From the NCBI GenBank assembly GCA_030062745.1, contig CP099849.1:18832144-18896143 (forward strand): a DNA stretch of 64,000 nt, written 5' to 3'. This document shows, one piece after another, positions 15,101 to 28,120 of the stretch (positions are counted from its first letter, which is position 1; every line of letters starts with the position of its first letter). The notes under the pieces are model-generated. The model saw only the letters and a program-made list of their open reading frames with translations. It was not told where the DNA came from and ran no database searches. The DNA comes from Capitulum mitella (taxonomy: Eukaryota; Arthropoda; Thecostraca; Pollicipedomorpha; Pollicipedidae). The position numbers and the translations under genes were made by a program.

Positions 15101-18100
15101 ACGGCTGCCCGCCCGACCTATTTACCTACAGCGAGGAAACGCCAACACGCCGGGCCGAAAAATGCAGGCTGTGCACTGCACGGCACTCACAGCAGCACCA
15201 GTACACGCCAAAGACGTCAGTGCTTCACACCCATGAATGATACAGATTTTGCTGAGAATCCGAGAATCCTCTTATCCTAGTCGTGCCTAATACTACACGA
15301 TTTATCGCAAAAACCAGCCCGACCAGCCAAACGAGGGGAAATAATTTTGATACTTTGAACCACCAGCATCTGGGAATTCTCCGTTCTCTGTAAAAACATC
15401 CCCGATAACACAAATCTGGAACGGGGCTATGGGCAAAGCAATGTTTTTTATCACTGGCAAAACCACTGTTGTGCATAAATTTATTTCTATGTAACATCAT
15501 GAGTTTAGGATGAAATTTTCCGAACCTGGTAGGATCTCAAGCATACCTACCCCATGGGCCTCTGAGAAAAACGTAAATGATAATCCATTTTCATTTTTTA
15601 CGTCAGCTTTTGGGCGCTGCCATAAAATACTCATGATATAGCGTCCAAGGGCACTTATACATATTTTGTGACTATTCCCCTCAGACCACATTTTTTGGTT
15701 CAGAAACTGTGTACACCTTTTCGGAATTCCTACGCTGATTTGCGATGGTCATAGCGATGCGTGGCGTCTTTCTGTCAAAACAATTTTTAGAAAAGATTTC
15801 ATGTCTGCGATATAAATCATGCCAACAAAGCTTCTGCCGTAACGGACCATGTACTGGCGCCATATGTATGTACAACGGGCGCTTGATGGTGATTCAAAGA
15901 TTGCAACATAAATCAACAAGATAAGATAACAATGGCCCTAAACCACACCTGGCTTTACCGGGCCGCTGATAAACATCTGACACCAGGGGTGTAGAAGCGT
16001 CCAGAAAAGTGGGGGGGGGAGCAGAAGCGTTTTTCCCCATAGGACTAGCGTTAAATTTCGCCAAAAGTGGGGCGGGGGGTGGTCCTGGCCCCTCCTGTTC
16101 CTACGCCTATGTCTGACACTGTTATGTGAAACGACCACGACAAGTGCCCGATACGGCCCCGGCTTCAGGTTAAGCAGACCACAACACTGATGACGTCACC
16201 AAAGACAAGCCACGGGCGCCTCTCGCGCGAGTTCCAAGTTGCAGAGAGAAGGGGGATTGTGGTCGGATGATAATCTAATGATGTCATCAGAGGCTTCTGA
16301 CACGGCGGCTCGGTGAGGCGGGCGTTCCGCTCAGCTTCGAGGAAAGGCGGTGCTGAGCTCGGCCGAGTGCGTCAAGGTCAGGGGAGGGCAAAGGCCGTTG
16401 TCACGGTAACATCTCACGATCGAGTGCTGTTGTCGGGCTTTGACACAAATTCAGTTGTTTCCATGCAAGTTTTGCGAGACCGTTCCTGCTTACGGGGAAT
16501 GTCCGACGCCAGAGTAACGATCCACCTGACGCCGGGGTCGGTCATCCCTTCATATCGCCCCAGACCGCACCAGATGAACGCAATCACATCGACCCGACAA
16601 TTGCCACATCGACCTACGCCCGGGGCCCGGGCCGGCCTGCTGCCGAGAGGAGGTGTCGCCAGACCCGGAGTGTCAGGCCGGGAGGAGTGGTTCATGACAG
16701 GAGTGCCAGGATGTGACGCCAACAGCGCCCGGGAGTGCAGAACACTGTCTGGGACTGCACTGAGGTGCGGTGTCCGGACAGACAGATTGCTGGAGTGTCG
16801 TGACACGTCGGATGTCCATTTCCTGACAAGTGAACATCCTCCTCCCGTTCGAGGGCGGCTGATTACCGGTTGTAACTCCGAACAGGCTCCCTGGGACACC
16901 CCGCATCAGAACCCGCTCAGTCGTCGTTCCAATCACGCTCTCCAGGGCACTCACTCTCCATCAGACCCGGCTGGTCGGTCACCGTGACCACGTGTCGCTG
17001 GTAGAAGTACGAGCAGACAGTGGCCATCGTGACTTCAGACAGCAGCAGTATCATGAAGAACACCAGGAACTTGTTCATGGACCTGCCGGCGGGCAGTGAC
17101 CGGTGACTGATAGTGACAGACGGCGATGACAGCTACCCCCACGAAGCGGGAAGGAACAGTTACTTCCAACGGAAATGAAACGATAACAGAGATGCTGAAG
17201 AGGTCCGGGATCAACGACCAATGCGCACGGGTTTCAACGGAAATCGATGACCAGTTAAATTCGGTGGATTCACGAACAGCGTCACCGGCAGCCAAGGATG
17301 TCCAAAACACAGACTGAGATTTATGAATTTATGAATTTGTTCGATGATTCTGCATTATAAGGCAATCGGAACTGAAGCGAGAACAGCCTGATCGAACGTA
17401 CCTCTCCACAGACGAAAACTTGTTGCTGGTGATCTTCAGGTTGAGTGCCAGTTTGGTGTCACGTCCGGTATAAATGGCGCAACCTGGTAAAATAGGAAAA
17501 ATTTAGACTCCCATCAAACATTCAGTCACCTCGCTGCATGGATCAATATCCCTCCGATTAATGCGTACTTGCAGCGTGTTCTAACATCTGCCTTACGTCA
17601 AGGCGATCAAAGTAGGTTATGTCAGAGTAATTTATAGTTCTCCAACGTCATAACGTCAATCGCAAGTTTGCATCAAAAACTTGCACGAACTTTCCACGTG
17701 ATCTGTACACGCAGCTGGTTGTTCCGTTCTGCGCGCAGTTCAGTAGGTCCTAAAACCCAAACAGAGCTGGTGTATACTTTCAGGCCTAATCTTACTACGT
17801 ACAAACAATCGTACTTTTGTATTTTCCTTTGTAACAAAGGCATGTCGTAAGCACGGGTCTGGAATCTCGAGTGTTTGTTGGCACCCAGACACATAAAGTT
17901 CCGAAAGGAAAAACGTGGATAGCACTGCAATATAAAGGGGAAGTGCACGTGCATTCCTATGCAAACGAAAAAGTAAACGTTACGTTTATGATAACGCATG
18001 TAAACAGTAGGTATGACAACGGCATTTTTATCCCCATAGATTTTGTCATAGTTCCTCCTCTCAGTACAACCCCAAGAGGCTTAACGAAAAATGCGGAACA

Positions 18101-21100
18101 TTTTTATCAGCCGTATGCTCCACATCAATGTCGAACTGGATCGTTTCCTACAGGCAGATGGTTTTTGTTCGTGAAAATCACCATGAAGGTAAAATACAGC
18201 GCCGCCGCTTTGCTATTCACAGAACAGCTTGATCACATTCATCTACTGTGATGTTCTCATCACTCCATATCGTACCGAGAAGCATCACCACCAAAAAGGC
18301 AGGGCGCCGCGCCTTCCAAAACACGGTTAGTGTTTTTTTTTCTCAGTCAATCTTGGGAAAAGATCGTCATGAAAATAACACCTTCTTGCACATTGGCTCT
18401 CTTAATCCGGCTTTAACAGCTGAGCGGAGTGATGTGCCTCTGGACAACTGGCCCCCAGTCGGCGGTAAATCAACGTGTTCGCAAACACAACGCAGCAGTG
18501 ATCAACACCGCCCCGGCCGCAGCGGCACCTGAGATCTCTAGACCCAGACCAAAGACGTAGCCGGGGAAGGGCGGCGCGGGGGGCGTAAGAGGCCATGGCC
18601 CCTCTTGGGTTTGAAAATCTGAGACTTCTTCATGCATCAAAAACAGAAATAAACGATCATTTATAGAACTCGAAAATAAGGTACCCGAAAGCCGAGAGGT
18701 TTCTTTCTATTTTGAGGGGTGGTTAGACTCGTTCTGGTCCCCTTCTTGGCGAAATCCTGGCTACGCCCCTGCTCCAGACCCGAGCCGCAGTCGGCGCCGC
18801 CATTCCGACTGGCTGTCGCCATTCACGGGCCCGGCAGAAGTTTCCGAACCGCAGTGGCAACCAGAAACCCGGCTTAGCCAGCGGTAAGGAGCTTAGACTG
18901 CAGCCAGGCCTTCTGGACTGCACCCCTAGCGGCCTGAGGTCCAGGACACGCGATAAGTTGTCTCTGGCACCGCAGCCGAGGCGATATGAGAGACAGGAAC
19001 CGGCTCAGACCACTGTGTATCACGGTGATCTCGAAAGGACATGAACCGTTCTCGGACGGCATGTTGCTTCCGCGAAGACTTGCTCCAAGGATCAAGAGAT
19101 GCAAAAACGAGCAATCACGTTTTGTAGCCGTATGCGTCTTTTGTGATATCTCTCGAAGAAACGTGTCGAAAAGTCCATCAGTTGATTTTCTGAGGCACCA
19201 CTGCCGCGGCATGAGATACAGCACTAACGGCTGAACGTTGAACTAACGCTAAAAACTGAGTTCGTTCCGAACTGACCCATTTAGAACTATTTTGTCTGAG
19301 CCGCTCGGGTTACCAATAATGAATACTGGACAGCCAGCGTCACGACACTCCAAGCGAACAAACAACGCTACCTGACACCGTGCAAATACACGGGGACTTT
19401 GTCAACGCGAAACAAGCCAAATTGGCCGCTTCTCTGAAGTTCCGTGTTGTCAATACGACCGGCGCAAGGCCATCTTCGACCTCACACTGACCGTAAATGG
19501 TGTCGGTGTTCTTCAGACGAGACCCCCGCAGCAGCACGTGCTCCGGCCCTAGCGGCACCTGCTCCTTGACGCTGCTGGATGCGTTGTGGAAGGTCATGGT
19601 ACCCACGAACTTGTACAGGTCCGGTCTCGGGTTTTCGCACTCGATGACGGCGCGCACTGTGTCCAGGTCGGAGACGGATCTCATGTGGCGAGTTTGCGCA
19701 GGTGACTCCTTGGTCTGGAACGAAACAGGAACGGACTGAGGCAGGCAGAGACACCAGACACCTTCACGAGCGCGTGACATTTAGCTAGGCGTCGACAAGT
19801 CACACGCGAGCAGGCAGTAACGAACAGATGGTATCGATTTTGAGCCGGTTTTCATTCAGAACGAAAACAGCAACCAGTGTTTTTTGAGGCTCCTTGCGGA
19901 GCCCCAAAGCCCCTCAGGCGATTCATTTAGCAGTCCAAAGCTTAAAATGCGTACAATTGTCGTCATTTCCATCGACGATTATCTGTGTACGTGGCAGGGC
20001 AATTTAACTTGTAACAATGACCAAAGGTACCGCATAAGTATTTCGCAAAATGCAAAGCAAAGAAAACATAGCGATAATTCATTCAGAAGCAATCAACGCC
20101 AGTTCAGCGTACTATTATGACACCGTTTTTATGATCAAGCCGCAAACAGCAAACTGGCCGTGAATCCGGATGGGTGGCCCTGAAATCTTGCAACATCACT
20201 GACGTCACGCGGCCACGCTGGGTCGGCTGTCGGTGGCCAGTTTTCACGCCGGATGGGGAAAGGGCAGCAAAGCCGGGCTGTTCCAATGTCGTTTTGGACA
20301 ACGATAAGCTTACGGTTGCGATTCTGAGCAGGATCAAGCCGTGCTTTTGGTGGTACGGACTGTGGCGCAGGCGTGAGAGACATCGGAACACTGAAGTCCT
20401 CACGCCCCTCCCCTACTCCCATTTCATACATAAGTTATGGTAAATAATAGGAAAATTTAGTTGACTTGAAGAAGACTAATGATATTGACTTGAAGATAAT
20501 ATTGACGACAAATTAAAAAAGTTGTCAAGTTAGAAACGAGTCATCAGCATTTTCTAACGATGAAACCCCTACATTCCTGGCTAGATATGTCAGGCTGCCA
20601 CGTGAAAGGGTCTTCCATAATGGTCGACATTACGAGTAGTAGCCATGCAAAAACGGTACGCACAATATAACATTTGCAGATACATTCATGGCTGGTTTAA
20701 ATCGTGGACGTTTCCATGGATACCAGGTCCGGATTCCGACGCATTACATCAGTGTGTACTCAGCGTCGGCGAACGACAGCGTCTTCAACGAAACTTTTTG
20801 AGTTACTCGAGCCGTTGGCAAGCCCGATACAATCTGGACTGCCATGGCAAACAGCGTCCAAAGTGATCAGCAGGGGGCCAAAAAGCCAGGGGGCCACCTA
20901 CCTTCAGGTTGGTTTCGCCGTCCAGGTTAGCCGTCTGGATGTGACACTGACCCTCTCGGTCAGACGAGGTCAACATCACCAGGTCACAAGGAAAGTCCTC
21001 GTCCGCACGCACCCGCACAATGTCACCCACCGCGATTTTCTTCGTCCTGACTTCCTGCAGAGAACGAAAGAGAGGAATAAACCTGGGAGAACTGATAAGC

Positions 21101-24100
21101 TCTCGCCTGTTTTCCTCATTCCAACGTTTTTGCCTCCCGATGCCTGGACAGGAAGGAGCTGGCCGTTACATGAGAGAATTACTCGTATGACATTTCAGCA
21201 CTATGGACCGTGCTAATCTCACCAGAAGACCGTGGTCAAAATTAATGACCTAAACCCAGCGGCGGCTGTTGAATTCGCCAGGGACCGTATCCGTAGTCAC
21301 AACGACGACGAGCAGACCGCCTAAAAACAGACCCGCCCGACAGCCACATTCCTACACGCACAGCTGAGACGAGGTCCAGACTGGATCGTCTGTTTGGGAA
21401 TGACGACCTCAGCGATGGCGGACCGCGGCCGCGCCACCAGACGGCTGTGCACCTGCACTTCGAGCCGGCGACGACCGGCCTTCGGATGGCCCCGGCGCCA
21501 GGGGGAGCGCAGACGCACCTGCAGAAGGCCGTGCCGCACCACCGTGGCCGGCTTGTTGTTGACTTCTTCGTCCATCTTGTGGCGCAGCCAGTCCTCGTAG
21601 CCCTGCTTGAGCATGGTGACGCACACGACGAAACCCAGGGGAAGGGCCGACGTCACTGGACTGACCGGACTGTCGATGATACACTGCGGGCGGCCCAGTC
21701 GCCCGCTCAGTGTCCGCGCGACCAGTCAGCTCCGAACCGAGCCAATAGAGCAATGAACACATCTCGGGAAAACAGGCAAGAAGTGGTTTTTTCTGATGAA
21801 GACGTCGTAAAGTATTGCCCTCATTTTCGGACAACGTGAAAACACGGAATCATTCATGCTCTTCGACAACATAGCAAAACGCAGTCAATGTGAATGCCAA
21901 ACAGGCTACGGCAAAGACCATCCAGTGAGACCCAAAAACCATGCCCTTAGTGAGCACTGGTCTCAACATGCAGACAACAAAAGCCAAGCGAGTTCCCATG
22001 CAGGTAGCTATAGCGGCCAATGCTCTGAGTACATACCATGGAGCATGAGGCATGAGGCACATACAGGCATGCATGTCAAAATAGTCGGTTTGGTAATAAG
22101 CATTGTAATCATCTCCACAACACTACCAGGTCCGAGGAATCAGCAGCAGGCCACAAGACATCATGTTCCAAGAGCTCATGGAACTAGACACTGTCCTTGA
22201 TACCTTCCCCCCTGTAACCACTGCTCTTCGACAACCTTAAACTAGTTGCAACAACAGATGATCATCGTGCTTCCAGATACGACCATCAGTCTCAATATGG
22301 AATTTCCTCCACTTGTTTTGTATGGGCAGCACAGGGCCTCCTTTACCGCAAAACCATTCGCCAGGGATGCTACTCACAAAACATATATTATCACCTGTCT
22401 GTCAGCATCATCGTCGGTCTCTGCCCTCGCTATTTCCATGTCTATGGCTATTTTACGTTTAAGTGACAAATTTTGACGTAAACTGATGTTCCAACGAGAA
22501 TTTCATTTTCTCAGTGAAGCCGGTAAGATGAATTACGTCGCTACATGTACCAGTTCACGTCTCGATTATCCTCTCCATTTCTGTGCGGCTGGCGGGCATG
22601 TCAGCCATTCCACGCCAGTGAGCGGCAGATACCGCGCTGCGCCTAACCCGGCGCCGGCACGCGGCCCCTCTCTCCCACCACATTCCCCGCTCTGCGCACG
22701 TGAGGCCGTTTATTGGCGCGCGCGCCGCCTTTTCGTGCCCGGCATGACGCAAGCCTTCCCATGACCGGCTGAGGCAACGCTCCGCAGCGGCCGCCGACTG
22801 CCTCTGCCCTGCACGAGACAGAAGAAGGGTGACCGCCGCGGCGTGTCAAACTCTCTCACGGCCGCCCATGGAGCAGCGATAAGGGCGGCCTGCTCGCTGG
22901 CGTGGTACGAGGGGGAGGGGGAGGGTGCCGTGGTAGGTTCAGCTGCAGTGGACGCGTGAGCAAGTGTACAGCCGATGTGGCGTGGCACCGAGCCGCGGGT
23001 GCCGCGCCACAGCGGCTTAGATCTGGCGAGCGTTCACGGGAGTCTGGTTTCGCGCACTGTGCGCGTGCCAGAGCGGGTTAGGACCCTGACAAACATGTTG
23101 CGAGGGGATAACCACCGTTCATACACAGATCCATGTCGACCATGCGCCGAGTGCACGACAGCCGAGAGGTCACGATTTACCATAGGATGAGAGTTCCAAC
23201 GCATAGCAAGCTATTTAAACGTGGGTTAGATGCTGTTAGTCCTTGTGCACGTTTTCCCAGTCCGATGCCGTGCAGGGCTGGGATTTCAGTGCATACACTC
23301 GTGCATCTGTACCTGAATCAAAGCGATGCAAAGAAAATAAAAATTCGCAATCCGACGAAACTGCTCGAACAGGTTCTTCGGCAGAAAATCCCACACACTG
23401 TACTGAAAAGCAGACAGGCACAGAAAATCAGTCGGTAACATATGCGCAACTCATTGGACTCATGATGTTAAGCAACCTGTTTCGCTGACACAAACCCATG
23501 AAAACATCTAAAATCACTTCTCTGAATGGCAACAGCTGAGTACAAAACAACAATTATTTAAAACGTGCTGCCAAGGAAAGGTTTTTTTTAAAATAAGAGT
23601 GACGGGAGAGGAAAAGTGCCGATTTTATACAGTCCAGAAGCTCTCATTGCGCAGTGTGGCAATATCGTTCACAAAGTGATTCGCAACAGGAACAGACACC
23701 CAACAGATTTTTTTACAAAGTCTGAAAAAAAATTCATGAACTGTCTTTGTTCTGAGCTCTGTCTAGAACAGCTGCAGTGCTCGGCAAACGATTATGTTTG
23801 TCTTATCCCCACTCTGCCCTACCAGGCGGCAAATGTCTCACGGCGGGTGTCCGGATAAAATGGCGAAACGTAAAAATGGCAAATGCCTTTTTGGCGAATG
23901 CTAAAGGACTACATGTAAAAATGGCGACATGTCAAAATGGCGACTGGCCAAATGGTTCGCCTTCGCGTTCCACGCTATTTGGCCGTTCGCCATTTTAGCA
24001 TGTCGCCATTTAGCGTTCGCCATCTAGCATTCGCCAAAAAGGCATTCGCCATTTTTGCATTTCGTCATTCTACCCTAATATCCTCACGCCGCGCCCCACT

Positions 24101-27100
24101 CCGCTGTGCACCTGTACCATGTACATGTATGTGTGTGTGTATTTGTTAGGATCCGAGACTGAAATCGGCCGTTGGTCATTCCAAGGGCAAATTGTCAAAT
24201 ACCGAAATTACAAGAAAGGTCGGTGTTTGGTCAAAAGAAAGCAACCATGACACCTTCCGGCAATTTCTCCATTCCCGAACACGGACGAAGGCACCACTGT
24301 GCTTTGTGGCTCCTAAAAAACGCCAACAACGTGTTGGGGCAAACCGCTACTTGCCAGGACGCGTTCTGGCTCCTTAGTGAAACAACAAAAGGTCATTTTT
24401 GCGCTTGCATGCTACTGTTATCAAATATGTTCCACGCTCTCAAGGCAGCAATGACAGTCGGAAAAATCGCATCGCTGGAGGAACACCGGGCTAGTGGGTA
24501 CACGCTAGAAAAATACGTGTGACGTTTCATGAGCAACTGCAGGATCATGGGAGCGAAGAATCTAAACTGTACAAGGTGTTTCCAAAGTTATTTCTCCGCC
24601 TTGCACATTCAGTCCTGTAGCTTCAACGCTTTTTAAAATTCAGGCGACAGAAGCCATCAAAAGTCACAAAAGCACTTTTCAATTTATTGCAGACGCGTGT
24701 GAAACTGTGAAAAATTATTATTTACATTTCATTGGGGAACAGAACTCAGACATGACCCAGAAGCAAACAAGGGAGTTACTAAAAAGGCTCTTTCCCAGGG
24801 ATCTGCTTGTGCGATGGCCATGAAAATGGTCCAGGCTGGCGTCAGCCAAGGGGATGTCGCCAAGGCACTGGGCCTGTCACGCTGTGCGGTGGACACATGG
24901 TGGAGAGGATTTCGATAGGGAGAATCTTTCAATGACAAGCAGCGCTGATGCCGACCCTCGCAGGATAGCCGGACGGTGAAAAATGTGCTAAAGGCGCGCT
25001 GAAGAGAAGCCAAAGCGTGCAAAAATTATCTTTGACATTGGAACCCAGTGGCTACGAGACGTACAGCACGACTGTTTACCGATGTACGAAGCGCTCGTTA
25101 GGACTCGCCGGATACAAGATGGCCAAACAAATAAAATTGGGCGAAAAACAGCAGGAAGGCGAGGGTGGAGCTGTACAAAAAAAAGTACAGGAACAAGGAT
25201 GGCTTCAAGAGAATTATCTGCAGCGATGTGTCTGTTTTCGAAGCTCACACACCCTTCAAACCCCAAAAACGACCGCGTGTGGGCGAAAGACAGCACGGAA
25301 GTGCCACCTTGCCACCTTATGAAGAGGTTCGGAGGATGATGGTCTGGGGGGAATGAGTGCTCTGGGCCTCACAGAGCTGGACGTGGTGCCGCAAAAGCAG
25401 ACGGTCAACACAGACAACTACGCTAGTTAATGTTTTAGAAAAATCCCTCACTGGGCCCATGAAACGAATGGTAAGCACAGGCCTCGGAATCAGCAAAAAT
25501 CGGAATCAGGAATCAATTCGGAATTGTCAGAGGAACAAAGTGCGCCGACGTGTCGGCCGCTATCTTCGTGCAAGATGGCGCGCACAATCATACGGTGCGG
25601 AAAACCAAGAGCAGTGCCAGGCGCACCTTCCGTGGTTTTGGGGAAAAGGTGGCCGGCGAACTCCCCTGACTTGCACCCCATCGAAAATCTGTGGGGCATT
25701 CTGAAGGCGCGCCTCAGCGGGATGGACCGCTGCGGGAGCATGGCGGAGCTGGAAGCAGTGCCGCAGAGGGAGTGGGCGAACATTTCGCCCGTCATGCTCT
25801 GCAGTCTGGTGGAGGGCATGCCAAATGTTGGAGTACATTTGGCATGCCAGTGTCTGGAATTAAAGGGAAGTACATCGCTATGTCAACAAAACGGTGCGAA
25901 ATGAATATGACGTGTTTTACGTATAATGTAAAAGTGAGAAGGAACTTTTGAAACACCATGTAGATCATTTTTGTCGTGATCTATGACATGCATCCCATCT
26001 GACAAGGCTAAGTTTAGGCACAACAAGGTTAAGTACCTAGCTGATTGATTCAAGCAGTTTTGAAAAAACGCACCACTTTTCAACAGTTGTTTTCTTATAA
26101 ACACCTGTCTGACACCCACCTGAAGTGACTCGAAAAAATGGGCCAGTAAAATTCGTGCGAGTGAGAGCCGTAAGTCCTATCTGCCAGCGGGAAGGGATTG
26201 ATATCCCTAGCGTAAGCTGAAATATTCTCGTAAAAAATTCCTCATTAGTCGGGCTTTGGTCATTTCATAATGTACATGCTTAGAATAAGCCAGAATGCGT
26301 TGACAAACGACGGTTGGCCCCAGTGCGCTGTAGTCGTTTTTCTGAGCGTCACAACACAAAGTGATCGGTCTTTTTCGGTGTTTGGGAACAGAGAAATTAC
26401 CGGAACGCATCGTGGCCGCTTTCTTTCCACCAAAGACCAACCCTTTCTTCTTATTTCGGTGTCTGGCAATTTGGCCATATCCAGAACGCCGTCTGTTTGC
26501 TTCGAACAACCGATGGCCAATATCATTCTCCAATCTCACATATGTCATCCCTCCATCGTGCTTAGGTATGTTAACGTTCGCACACTTGCAGCAATATGAA
26601 AATGCCGAAAATGGAAAACGTGTAGTCGAATCATACGTAGTGTGTCTGAGGGTGAATCATGTGTAAATATGCAATGGTCGTACGCTAATCATGCATACAA
26701 TGCTTCCATGCACAAACCAACCATATTTCACCACAGCTGTCTTGGGTGAAATATGGTTGGTAAGAAAAACGCCAGCTCTGGCGTTTTTCTTGATTATGTA
26801 TGACGTGCTACAAAGCGCTGGGACCCACGTTGGCGGTGGGATTTTTGCAATGTTTATTAATATTTATATCGCACTCATGACTCTACAGTCATAGGTAAGA
26901 CGTACAATCATACAGGATGAACAGCACAGTAGGTGGTGTTCGTTTTGGATAAAATGGCCTTATGCCAGATCTAGCGGGAAACGAACATTTTGTTTCGCAG
27001 TCGAACAACGGTCAACTATCATTCGCAACGAGGTGTCCTTTTTATGACAAGGCCAGCTCCGGTGACTTCACGTCCGTAGCGCTGGGATCCAAGTCCGAGT

Positions 27101-28064
27101 CCAAATACAAATTCAAACCAAAGCCCAAATGCGCAGATATTTGAACTAGGAACCAAAATAGATGTTTCTGGAGGATGCTGATCGTATCGCGCAACTCCGC
27201 GACAAGGCCACCTCCAGGTCGTCTGATCATTTCTGCACCAGACTAACTACTGGCGTTCCTGCCAGGACTCCAACTCAGAGCCTGCCACACACCAGATCAG
27301 CTTTCAAATCCGAACTCATACAGGCTACTCATCAGTCACAGCATCGCCTGTTTACCTCCCAGCGGCCGGCCAGACGAGATCAAGCAGAGGCCGCTGCGCA
27401 CGTGACATGACGGCCGGCCGGGCCGCAGGATTATGGCCGGTGAAACTGCCGACCACAGCAGGTCGCCGGCACAAACCGGTACTCCCACGTACGTCCGAAC
27501 CCGGCCACAGCCGAGGCCCAGCTGGCTGGAGACGGGACACTGAGACCTCCAACCGACCGTCCAGATGGCAGCGACTGCTGTCCAGGCTGGTGAACATCGA
27601 TTCCCGGATGCGGAAGCTGAGTGTGCAAGCAAGTTTCCGCTCTCGATTCAAACCGTGCGATGTGCTCTGAGCGTCGTTACTCTTGCGGGGTCAGTTTCTT
27701 GGACCTCTAGCGGTGCAATTCATCTCGTAACTACTTAGCAGAACTCCGACATGAATTCCCGCTGGTCCGCCTGGTTCACGAGAACATCATTCACCGAGAC
27801 CGAGGCATTCGATATCTTCCAACACCTTCCGGGTGCAGTCTGACGCAGAGGTCGATGACCAGTGTGCGTGCGTGACTGGCGGTAGGGAGGGCTGGGGTAG
27901 AATGGGGACTAATGTCTGTCCACCGCTGAAGGATCCGGGGGACGGCATCGGGACCACGGCCCCTTTTGTTAGAAACCCGGGGCCGTCTGCCTTTTGACCG
28001 CCTTTTCCGACGGAAATTTCATGCATTTTGTTTTGGAAACAAAAATTTATATAGATACACGCAC

Positions 28065-28120
<56 letters not shown>

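Noticed and set aside
16313-16987. 224-residue plus-strand open frame
   Set aside because: It overlaps flippase exon 8 antisense, has unremarkable composition and no recognisable domain; GC content explains its length.
26207-26548. 113-residue minus-strand frame in the right inverted arm
   Set aside because: Similar residues appear in the left arm only because the DNA arms are homologous; stops break the left copy and no protein family is recognised.
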